Source: a virus
Direction: 5' to 3' (one strand)
IMG/VR virus record: IMGVR_UViG_3300023116_000244
Span: 1-28,794 of that record
DNA length: 28,794 bases
A program made the position numbers and the translations under genes. Below the pieces are notes generated by a model. That model was not told the DNA's origin. It did no database searches and saw nothing but the letters and a program-made list of their open reading frames with translations. Below, one piece after another: positions 1 through 6,446 of this stretch (the stretch's first letter is position 1; each line of letters begins with the position of its first letter).

Positions 1-69
1 GAGTTATGTATGTGAATGGGAGAAATGCTGCTCTAAAAGTTTTCCCCTATATAGTAATGGGGGAGATGT
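1..69 (+). other. Left edge: possible 3' end of an upstream gene
   Basis: Two forward frames are open into this edge. One stops at 75-77, overlapping the whiB-like start by 8 bases. The other stays open to a TAG at 110-112 and encodes a Cys-containing string (VCEWEKCCSKSF). Either could be the tail of a gene lying outside the window, and the sequence does not decide between them. A purine-rich ribosome binding site (GGGGGAG, 59-65) serves the next gene. Confidence 0.25.
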
Positions 70-387
70 ATGTCTGATGATGATTATTCTGTTAGTTTGT
101 TAGCAGAAGTATTAAATGTTCCTAAATGGTATTCAGATGCTTTATGTAATGTAAAGAAATATCCAGAAAATGACCCAGATTGGTGGTTTCCAGAACGAGG
201 TAGTTCTACCAAAAAAGCAAAAGAGATTTGTAACAAGTGTCCAGTAAAAGAGCCATGCCTAGAACAAGCCCTAATACGAGGAGAGCGATTTGGTATCTGG
301 GGTGGTAAGTCCGAAAGAGAACGCAGAGCTATACGCAAAGAAAGGCGTATGGCACCATTACCACCAGATGATGATGAGGATTTTTAA
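70..387 (+). CDS. WhiB-family iron-sulfur transcription regulator
   Basis: This 105-residue protein carries the full WhiB signature: Cys26, then C54-x2-C57-x5-C63 (four ligands for a [4Fe-4S] cluster), the GIWGG turn at residues 75-79, and a basic tail (RERRAIRKERR) that in this family contacts DNA. The last residues are acidic (DDDEDF). WhiB proteins act with the primary sigma factor as redox- or NO-sensitive regulators. Phage copies such as that of mycobacteriophage TM4 are known to interfere with host septation and superinfection. The start has a strong GGGGGAG ribosome binding site. Its stop overlaps by four bases the stop of a small gene on the other strand. The exact target genes cannot be read from the sequence. 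Confidence 0.93.
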   Translation: MSDDDYSVSLLAEVLNVPKWYSDALCNVKKYPENDPDWWFPERGSSTKKAKEICNKCPVKEPCLEQALIRGERFGIWGGKSERERRAIRKERRMAPLPPDDDEDF

Positions 388-542
388 GGTAAGTCTTCTT
401 CTGTTAATGTATAATCAACAAAGTATCTGTCATAAACAGCTTTAGCTTTTTTCTTGAGTTTTCCCCATTTAGCTTCTTCAATTGTTTTTCTACTTGTTAA
501 CCCTACAGCCATGTGGGTTAAGTAATCTTGTATATCTAACAT
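384..542 (-). CDS. Small hypothetical protein, convergent with whiB-like gene
   Basis: On the reverse strand an ATG at 542-540 opens a 52-codon frame ending in TAA at 386-384. It starts MLDIQDYLTHMAVGLTSRKT and ends in TLTEEDLP. The middle is Lys/Ala-rich (KWGKLKKKAKAVYDRYF) and should be helical and basic. Codon use (A/T third positions, GAA, AAA, ACA) matches the phage genes, and no forward gene occupies this stretch. An extended -10-like element TGATAATAT lies about 10 bases upstream of the start, and no good ribosome binding site is seen. It is the only reverse-strand gene I accept. The family is not recognised. A small DNA-binding or regulatory role is possible but unproven. Confidence 0.6.
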   Translation of the reverse strand: MLDIQDYLTHMAVGLTSRKTIEEAKWGKLKKKAKAVYDRYFVDYTLTEEDLP

Positions 543-646
543 AATCTTGTGAATATTATCACAAGCTATTTTATACCTTTGTATTTAATGTTAAATCTAT
601 GTTAAAATTTTTATGTAATCGTCTATGGCAAAATGTCATAGTAAGG
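543..646. other. Non-coding stretch with a 7-bp hairpin
   Basis: No convincing gene was found here. A hairpin CTATGGC / GTCATAG (623-629 with 635-641, AAAAT loop, one G-U pair) lies just upstream of the terminator hairpin. The two together could be the 3' end of a forward transcript or of a small RNA. The left part contains the promoter-like A+T-rich DNA for the reverse-strand gene. Confidence 0.35.
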
Positions 647-689
647 AAAGGCGTGAGTGTTTTAAATACCACGCCTTTTTTATTTTTTT
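647..689 (+). terminator. Rho-independent terminator
   Basis: A perfect 9-bp stem AAAGGCGTG (647-655) with CACGCCTTT (670-678) and a 14-base loop is followed by a nearly pure T tract to 689. It would stop forward transcription coming from the whiB side before the structural operon. The tract is only on the forward side, so it should not work for reverse transcripts. Confidence 0.85.
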
Positions 690-704
690 GATAATGTAGT
701 GTTA

Positions 705-755
705 GTCGGATTCCACACCGACCTCCTCCCATCATCGGCTCTCTTAGGAGAGCTG
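705..755 (+). other. G+C-rich island of alternative hairpins
   Basis: This short stretch is visibly richer in G+C than its surroundings. Hairpin A is GTCGG (705-709) with CCGAC (718-722). Hairpin B is CGGCTCTC (736-743) with GAGAGCTG (748-755), with a TTAG loop and one G-U pair. Two competing pairings exist: CCGA (718-721) with TCGG (735-738), and the anti-Shine-Dalgarno-like CTCCT (723-727) with AGGAG (746-750). No T tract follows, so it is not a terminator. It lies between a terminator and the first packaging-side gene. It may be a structured RNA or a DNA signal such as a cohesive-end or packaging site. The function is unknown. Confidence 0.4.
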
Positions 756-768
756 TATTCTGTATAAG

Positions 769-777
769 TGATATACT
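769..777 (+). promoter_or_regulatory. Extended -10 promoter for leaderless start at 784
   Basis: TG-A-TATACT forms an extended -10 box whose end lies exactly 6 bases before the ATG at 784, so the expected transcription start coincides with the start codon. No ribosome binding site lies upstream. No good -35 is seen, as is usual for extended -10 promoters. Leaderless transcripts are common in Actinobacteria. Confidence 0.55.
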
Positions 778-783
778 TTCTTT

Positions 784-1779
784 ATGTCTATTTTTATTGC
801 AATGCCTACAATGCACGATACCGAATTTGAAATTACTATTAATGATGCCTATAGAAAAGCAAGTAACCCCTCAGATATAAATTTTGGTATTCGCTCTCTT
901 TACTCTGACCCAAGAGAAGTTGAAAAGCTCAATAATATGAAAAATAAATATGGTAAAAGAATTAGAGGTTATGGTGATGCAATAACTGATGAAAATAGGC
1001 TAGAGAAAATTGGAACTGGTCACGCCAGAAAAGCTGTTTCAGATATGTATATGGGAGAAGATTACATTTTGAGTATTGACAGCCATAGTTTATTTATACA
1101 AGACTGGGATAAAATTCTCATTGAGATGTATGAAGAAGCATCGCAACTAACTAACAATAGTAAAACAATTATTACTGCTTATCCCTCTAAATATAAATAT
1201 GTTGAAAAAGGAATAAGAAAATTTGTTCAAGACAATATGTTATATCCATACATTGGTTGGGAAAAATATTGGACTTATGAAGAGTTTCCATTTTTATCAA
1301 GACCTTTATGGCAATCGTGTTTACCTTATATGGTTTTCCCATTAGAGGGTAGGTCTGAAAAATATTTACCCTCTGGTAAATTTTCATATAATTTTTCATT
1401 CAGCAAAGAAATGTTTTTGTATGAAGAAGATACAGAAATAGTAATAATGGAAGAAGATATTTGTAAAACATTTAAATTACTTAATGATGGTTGGGATTTA
1501 GTTCACCCAAATATAAATAAGCCTATTCTAGGACATTTATATTTAACTGATATTTCTGTATTAGGTGGTGGCAGAGCATCTTATACAGATTTTCTCGGTA
1601 GTATGGAAATACATAACGCAGAACTGAAAGAGCTTAAAAATTTTAACAGGTACTACCATAACCCAGAACTTTTGCATACAATTGAAAAATACGAAAAGTG
1701 GATGAACATAGACTTTAAAGAAAAATCTTTACATAATTTTCATATACCAGAAAGTTGGTTTCAAAGTGTGGGATGCTGA
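784..1779 (+). CDS. Glycosyltransferase, GlcNAc-transferase-like
   Basis: This 331-residue protein opens with IFIAMPTMHDTEFEITI and contains GHARKAVSDMYMGEDYILSI leading to the Asp-Ser-His at residues 99-101, then FIQDWD. This pattern fits the GlcNAc-type glycosyltransferase family related to Skp1 GlcNAc-transferase (GT60-like), which uses a nucleotide sugar. The DSH stands where a metal-binding DxD-type motif is expected. Phage copies probably glycosylate virion proteins, DNA bases or host surface sugars; which one cannot be told here. No membrane segment or signal peptide is seen. The gene starts the rightward operon, apparently as a leaderless mRNA, and its end overlaps the next gene by 14 bases. 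Confidence 0.8.
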   Translation: MSIFIAMPTMHDTEFEITINDAYRKASNPSDINFGIRSLYSDPREVEKLNNMKNKYGKRIRGYGDAITDENRLEKIGTGHARKAVSDMYMGEDYILSIDSHSLFIQDWDKILIEMYEEASQLTNNSKTIITAYPSKYKYVEKGIRKFVQDNMLYPYIGWEKYWTYEEFPFLSRPLWQSCLPYMVFPLEGRSEKYLPSGKFSYNFSFSKEMFLYEEDTEIVIMEEDICKTFKLLNDGWDLVHPNINKPILGHLYLTDISVLGGGRASYTDFLGSMEIHNAELKELKNFNRYYHNPELLHTIEKYEKWMNIDFKEKSLHNFHIPESWFQSVGC

Positions 1780-2143
1780 AAAAGAAACTTGGCAAGAATA
1801 TAAAAAGAGAAGAAGTGCTAACTCTGGCATATCTGGTATGGGTCAGAAAAAAAGAGAAGGTACTGGCAAAATAAATAAATCAGAACTTCGTGAAAAAGCA
1901 TTAAAGAGAGCTGGTTATCAATGTGAGTGGCATGAGTGTACAGACAGGACTTGGTTAGAGATGGCACATATCAAAGCTATAGGTATGGGTGGAAAAAATA
2001 GAAACATATCCAATGAATTATGGAATGTTGCGATATTATGTAAGAGACATCATGATATATTTGATGGAAGACAACAAGCTGGTGCTCACAAAGAGTATCA
2101 AGCATTATTAAGAGGTTATTTAAAAAGAGATGCCGAGATATGA
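1766..2143 (+). CDS. HNH endonuclease
   Basis: This 125-residue protein has a zinc-binding knuckle C53-x4-C58 and C92-x2-H95, and the HNH core AHI (His68), GMGGKNRNISNELWN (Asn87) and LCKRHH (His95/His96). In HK97-like phages a small HNH protein next to the terminase is often required for DNA packaging, probably by helping the large terminase make the end-specific cut. The position just before terL supports that role over a homing endonuclease. The N-terminal 35 residues are basic and low in complexity. ATG at 1766 overlaps the glycosyltransferase gene, and the ribosome binding site is weak (GTGTGGG), so translational coupling is likely. A start at the later Met25 is possible. Confidence 0.9.
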   Translation: MWDAEKETWQEYKKRRSANSGISGMGQKKREGTGKINKSELREKALKRAGYQCEWHECTDRTWLEMAHIKAIGMGGKNRNISNELWNVAILCKRHHDIFDGRQQAGAHKEYQALLRGYLKRDAEI

Positions 2144-2369
2144 TTATAAATGTTTAAGGTGTGAAAGTGTTTATGAAATTAATCATAAAATTACTGAAGA
2201 CCCTGAAATACTATGTCCAAAAGACAAATTCATTTGTAAAAGACAAATATCTGCAAATGTGGCTTTTGAAACACCTGTAGATGTAGAGTGGACAAAAGAC
2301 CCAGCAAATTTATCAGCAAGTTCTCTTAATAAATTTAACAAGGCTAAAAAGAAAAAATTTAGGTGGTGA
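2130..2369 (+). CDS. FmdB-like zinc ribbon protein
   Basis: This 79-residue protein begins MPRYDYKCLRC, the usual opening of FmdB-type zinc ribbons, followed by C29-P and C36. Four Cys (8, 11, 29, 36) can hold one zinc. The tail is Lys-rich (KAKKKKFRW). The start is fixed by the family motif and overlaps the HNH gene by 14 bases. Zinc ribbon genes of this kind are frequent beside phage terminases, but their job is not settled; nucleic acid binding or packaging help is a guess. The usual second CxxC is spaced out (CPKDKFIC), so it is a divergent member. Confidence 0.75.
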   Translation: MPRYDYKCLRCESVYEINHKITEDPEILCPKDKFICKRQISANVAFETPVDVEWTKDPANLSASSLNKFNKAKKKKFRW

Positions 2370-2370
2370 T

Positions 2371-2586
2371 ATGAGTTTTAACTATGACTTTTTAACTGAA
2401 GATGATAAAAAAACTATTGTTAATAATGAATTAAAAAAATTAGAAGCACAACATTTTGGTATGACAATTGTTGAGCCCTCTAAATTGCAACAGCAATCTG
2501 AACATTTACAATGGCAACAAGCAATAACAACTATTGAAAATCATATAAAAAAAATTAAAAAGAAAAAATCTGAACTAGGTATTTAA
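2371..2586 (+). CDS. Small helical protein upstream of terminase
   Basis: This 71-residue protein is highly charged and probably all-helical. The end is a Lys cluster (NHIKKIKKKKSELGI). AGGTGG precedes the ATG, and its TAA shares a base with the terL ATG. The position is where a small terminase subunit would sit, but the protein is shorter than typical TerS (100-180 residues) and no helix-turn-helix is obvious. I do not recognise the family. It could be a reduced TerS or a packaging accessory, with low certainty. Confidence 0.6.
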   Translation: MSFNYDFLTEDDKKTIVNNELKKLEAQHFGMTIVEPSKLQQQSEHLQWQQAITTIENHIKKIKKKKSELGI

Positions 2587-3800
2587 TGCCTGTATATGTA
2601 CCTGAATTACCAGGTTTGCATAAAAACCAAAAGGAAGTATCTAAATCTGATGCTCGTTGGAAAATATTATGTGCTGGTAGGCGTTTTGGTAAAACCAGAC
2701 TTGGTATTCATATGTGTATGGAAGTTGCTCTTAATGGTGGTAGAGCATGGTGGGTAGCACCTACATTTGCAATTGCTAGAGTTGGTTGGAGAGCACTAGA
2801 AAACGCTGCTTACTCTTTTCCAGAAGAAATTAGACCTAAAATATCTTTAGCTAATATGGAAGTAATTTTTCCAAATGGTGGCTCTATATCTTGTAAATCT
2901 GCTGACAATCCCCAAAGATTAAGAGGTGAAGGTTTGAATTTCTTAGTTATGGACGAAGCAGCATTTATTAAACCAGATGTTTGGCAAGAAGTTTTAAGAC
3001 CTACACTTACTGAAAGAAAAGGTTCTGCTTTATTTATTAGTACGCCAATGGGTATGAATAATTGGTTTTATGATTTATGGGAAACTGCAAAAACTGCACC
3101 TAATTGGGATAGATTTCAATTTTCAACTTATGATAATCCTGCTATAGACCCAGAAGAAATAGATTCAGCTAAAGCAGAAGTAGGGTCTATTGTTTTTGCT
3201 CAAGAGTATTTAGCAGAGTTTGTTGATGCAGGTCAAGGTTTACTTAAACCTGAGTGGATGCAATATTTTAAAGTTGAAGACAGAATGTACAAAGGTGGTG
3301 GTTCTCAATGGCAACCAGGAGAAATGGTTCACTTCGGTGGTGCTGACTTAGCAGTAACTACAAATACTCAATCTGACTATACAGTTGTAATGTCTTACGC
3401 AATATCACCAGATATGAAATTGTTTGTAGAGGATATGCAAAGATTAAAAATTGAAGGACCAGATATTATTCCAATGATACAAGGTATGTACCAAAAATAT
3501 AAATGGTCTTATGTTTGTATGGAAAAACAAGGATTTACTAAAACTTTTATACAAGAAGCACAGCGTAGAGGTATGAGAGTTAGAGAAATGGATGCTAGCA
3601 AAGATAAAATAACACAGGCTATGCCTTTATCGGCTAGGATGGAGGCAGGCGATGTGTTGTTTCGTTCTAATGCATCGTGGTTAGAAGATTTAGAGAGAGA
3701 ACTTATGACCTTTCCTGTAGGTAGAAACGATGATATCGTTGATGCTTTGGTATTGGGTGTACAGGCATTGGTTCAGAGGAGAAGCTGGCAGGCGTATTAA
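2586..3800 (+). CDS. terL: Terminase large subunit
   Basis: This 404-residue protein is the packaging motor ATPase plus nuclease. The N-terminal ATPase has Walker A-like AGRRFGKT (30-37), Walker B FLVMDE (119-124) with the catalytic Glu124, and the coupling motif STP (152-154). The C-terminal RNase H-like nuclease shows GADLAV with Asp254, Glu313 in MEKQG, and NDDIVDA with Asp383/Asp386, together the metal-binding acidic set. The length is somewhat compact for the family but complete. It is coupled to the gene before and the portal gene after by 1-base overlaps. It drives genome DNA into the prohead through the portal. Confidence 0.96.
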   Translation: MPVYVPELPGLHKNQKEVSKSDARWKILCAGRRFGKTRLGIHMCMEVALNGGRAWWVAPTFAIARVGWRALENAAYSFPEEIRPKISLANMEVIFPNGGSISCKSADNPQRLRGEGLNFLVMDEAAFIKPDVWQEVLRPTLTERKGSALFISTPMGMNNWFYDLWETAKTAPNWDRFQFSTYDNPAIDPEEIDSAKAEVGSIVFAQEYLAEFVDAGQGLLKPEWMQYFKVEDRMYKGGGSQWQPGEMVHFGGADLAVTTNTQSDYTVVMSYAISPDMKLFVEDMQRLKIEGPDIIPMIQGMYQKYKWSYVCMEKQGFTKTFIQEAQRRGMRVREMDASKDKITQAMPLSARMEAGDVLFRSNASWLEDLERELMTFPVGRNDDIVDALVLGVQALVQRRSWQAY

Positions 3801-6355
3801 TGGCAGAGAATAAAAGTTTTTTAAGCAGAGTATCGGATTATTTAAATAAACCTAGTGAAGCATCACTAAGGAAAATGGCGAGTTATAACCAAAGTCTCGC
3901 ATCTAGTAGAGATAGTAGCGTTTATGGTTATAACACAACAGCAGGTTTTTGGGAAACAGCAGAATTAAAAGAAATTGGAGATGGAACTGCTAATAGTGCT
4001 GTAGTAGCTTGTTTAAATGTTCTTGCGACTTCATTTGCCGAACCAGCATTACAAGTAGTTAAAAGAGACCAAGTATTTGGTGATAGAGAAGTTGATTACA
4101 AACACCCAGTTAGTGAACTTTATAGAAGACCTAATGAATTTATGTCTTCAAGTCTTTTATCACATTACATAGTTCTTTCTCTAAATGCTCATGGCGATGC
4201 TTTTATATTTAAAAATAGAAACAAACAAGGTAAAGTTGTAGCTTTAGTTCCATTAATGCCAGGATTAGTAGATGTAAGAGGTAACACATCTAAATTAATT
4301 ACGCATTACGAATATTATGCATCACAAAAAAATGCAACTTCAGGTGAACCAGTAAGAATAGACCCTAAAGATATTATTCATATTAGACAAGGTATTGACC
4401 CTAATGACCACAGAAGAGGTCACGCACCACTTAAATCAATTCTTCGTGAATTGTTAGGTGATGAAGCAGCAGGGCAATATACCACTGCATTGTTAACAAA
4501 CTTAGCTGTTCCAGGCGTGGTTCTCTCTCCAAGAAATGATGCAATGGGTGGTCCTACTAGGGAAGAAGCAGAAGCTATTGCTGAACTTTATAAACAAAAG
4601 TTTGGTGGTAAAAACAGAGGTGCACCAATGGTGTTATCTGGGTCAATGAATGTTGAAGTTGTTTCTTTTTCTCCTGACCAAATGAAGTTAACTGAACTAA
4701 GAAAACTTCCAGAAGAAAGAGTTTCTGCTGTTCTTGGTGTGCCAGCAATATTGGCTGGACTCGGAGCTGGATTGGATGCGGCAACTTATAACAATACTGC
4801 TGAGTTGCGAGAGTTCTTCACTGAGCAGAGATTAGTTCCATTATGGAAAACAGTAGCTAACGAATTAACTCATCAGTTGCTAGTTCCTGATTTTGGTGAT
4901 AGTGGTCAAGTTTGTGATTATGATATTCAAAATGTCAGAGCTTTACAAACAGATATGGATGATTTGTATTCCAGAGTTAATATGGGAGTATCTGGTGGTT
5001 GGATAACTATTGGAGAAGCTAGAAAAGTAGTTGGACTAGATGTTGATGAAAGACATAATGTCTATTTAAGACCAATGAATATGTTACAAGTTCCTGCTGA
5101 TGGCTCTCAACCAGAAGCACCAACAGAAGAACAAGAAAATACTAGAAATAATGACCCTGCTGGTGGAACAGTTGTCGATATGGAAGAACTTAGAGCATCT
5201 AGTGATAGTGGCTCTAGTATTTATTCTAAATTTTTAAGAGAGTTGTATGATATAAAAATGGATAGCGTAGATGCTGTACCAGAAACAACTAGACAAGCAG
5301 TTACATTTACACCTTCAAGAAATATGTGGATGTTTACCACACAAGAAGCTGCTAAAAGAAGAGCAGAACAAATTGGTTGCTCAGGTTTTCATACTCACAA
5401 AATAGAAGATATGACTTATTATATGCCTTGTAGTTCACACGAAGCATTTGAAAGAACAAAAAAATCTTACATTGATGGTATGGTGGAAGAGTTAAAAGTT
5501 AGCGTAGAAGAAGCTGAAGTACTTATGGAAAAAATATTCGAGATAGAGCCAGAAAATATTAAAAAGGAAAAACCTATGAAAGATAGGACAAATTTTCCAA
5601 GCCCTGGTGATGACCAACAAGTTTCTCTTTCTAATTCTAAATATAAACAATTTCCTTATGGTTACGCAAAAAGTTTGAAAGAAGATTATCCAGAAATATG
5701 GAGAAGAGGTGGTAATGGTGGTAATCCTCCTACCTCTTTTACAGGTAATGATGCTTTTGCTAGATGGTCTAAATATAAATCTGGCGATAGAAGTGAATCA
5801 GTACTTAGCTGGGTTCGTAGAAGAGAACGCTTTATGGGAAGACATCAAAACAATAACAGATTAGCTGGTGTTGTTGCCGCTATTAAATGGGGTGGTGTTT
5901 TAAATATGGGTGTTCCTGCTATGAAAAAAGTAATTAACGACCAGAAAAAAGTTGTTAACGCTAGAAGAAAAGAAGCTAGAAAACTAGCAATGAAAATTGC
6001 TGATGAATATAGTTCTAAAGCTGTTACTACTGCAATCTCTAAAGCACTAGATAAAAAAGTCGAAGACCATAATTCTAGTAATCCAAAATATAAAGCAACA
6101 AAGAGAATGTTAGTATCAGTTTTTAATAGGGGTGTAGGTGCTTATAGAACTAACCCTAGTTCAGTAAGACCAAGTGTTAATTCTGAAGAACAATGGGGAT
6201 TAGCACGAGTTAATGGGTTCTTGTTTGCTTTGAAAAATGAGAAGTTTAAGAGAAAGCCATACGATACTGATTTATTGCCTTCAAGTCATCCACTCTCATC
6301 TAAAAAACAGATGGCTGAAGTAAATAATAAAGTAGAGAACCCAAACACACCTTAA
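3800..6355 (+). CDS. Portal protein (HK97 type) with long C-terminal fusion
   Basis: Residues 1-430 are a standard HK97-type portal, the dodecameric ring for DNA passage. Markers are NSAVVACLNVLATSFAEP, HPVSELYRRPN, HIRQGIDP, and LPEERVSAVLGVPAILAGLG, then the ATYNNTAELREFFTEQRLVP stretch. Typical relatives end near 400-500 residues; this one has 851. Added parts: residues 503-556, FTPSRNMWMF and a candidate metal site C527-x3-H531-x-H533 with C544-x2-H547; residues 593-715, a module with VSLSNSKYKQFP, AFARWSKYKSGDRSES and AGVVAAIKWG; and residues 773-810, VFNRGVGAYRTNPSSVRPSV then EQWGLARVNGFL. The last two resemble modules often seen next to or fused with phage head proteins, but their role is unknown. 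An internal ribosome binding site may also make the C-terminal part alone. Confidence 0.92.
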   Translation: MAENKSFLSRVSDYLNKPSEASLRKMASYNQSLASSRDSSVYGYNTTAGFWETAELKEIGDGTANSAVVACLNVLATSFAEPALQVVKRDQVFGDREVDYKHPVSELYRRPNEFMSSSLLSHYIVLSLNAHGDAFIFKNRNKQGKVVALVPLMPGLVDVRGNTSKLITHYEYYASQKNATSGEPVRIDPKDIIHIRQGIDPNDHRRGHAPLKSILRELLGDEAAGQYTTALLTNLAVPGVVLSPRNDAMGGPTREEAEAIAELYKQKFGGKNRGAPMVLSGSMNVEVVSFSPDQMKLTELRKLPEERVSAVLGVPAILAGLGAGLDAATYNNTAELREFFTEQRLVPLWKTVANELTHQLLVPDFGDSGQVCDYDIQNVRALQTDMDDLYSRVNMGVSGGWITIGEARKVVGLDVDERHNVYLRPMNMLQVPADGSQPEAPTEEQENTRNNDPAGGTVVDMEELRASSDSGSSIYSKFLRELYDIKMDSVDAVPETTRQAVTFTPSRNMWMFTTQEAAKRRAEQIGCSGFHTHKIEDMTYYMPCSSHEAFERTKKSYIDGMVEELKVSVEEAEVLMEKIFEIEPENIKKEKPMKDRTNFPSPGDDQQVSLSNSKYKQFPYGYAKSLKEDYPEIWRRGGNGGNPPTSFTGNDAFARWSKYKSGDRSESVLSWVRRRERFMGRHQNNNRLAGVVAAIKWGGVLNMGVPAMKKVINDQKKVVNARRKEARKLAMKIADEYSSKAVTTAISKALDKKVEDHNSSNPKYKATKRMLVSVFNRGVGAYRTNPSSVRPSVNSEEQWGLARVNGFLFALKNEKFKRKPYDTDLLPSSHPLSSKKQMAEVNNKVENPNTP
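5564..5578 (+). promoter_or_regulatory. Internal ribosome binding site and ATG inside portal gene
   Basis: AAGGA at 5564-5568 lies 7 bases before an in-frame ATG at 5576-5578 (portal residue 593). It stands exactly at the border where the KDRTNFPSPGDD module begins. Initiation here would give a separate 259-residue protein identical to the portal C-terminus. This is inferred from spacing and domain border only. Confidence 0.45.
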
Positions 6356-6446
6356 GATAAATACCACGCATTTTAAAGACTTTTGTTAATCTTTTAATAT
6401 ATGCACCTAAATAAATCTGTTAACAGTTTATATAGGAGATGCACTC
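6356..6446 (+). promoter_or_regulatory. Intergenic region before prohead protease
   Basis: This 91-base gap holds a palindrome CTGTTAACAG (6417-6426), a 12-base copy (6358-6369) of a sequence also found in the terminator at 663-674, and a strong AGGAG ribosome binding site (6434-6438) 8 bases before the GTG start. No convincing -35/-10 pair is seen. An operator, RNA-processing site or decayed terminator is possible. Confidence 0.35.

Noticed and set aside
691-760. tRNA-like arrangement of stems on either strand
   Set aside because: The stem taken for a T-arm has an 8-base loop without the TTCRANY pattern, and no acceptor stem or CCA end pairs with it.
571-816. 81-codon reverse frame with Cys/His at its start
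   Set aside because: It reads through the terminator and hairpins and into the glycosyltransferase start. Its composition follows the other strand's structure, and no ribosome binding site is present.
6381-6413. TTGTTA / TAAATA as a promoter before the protease gene
   Set aside because: Spacing of 19 bases and a poor -10 make it no better than chance in A+T-rich DNA.
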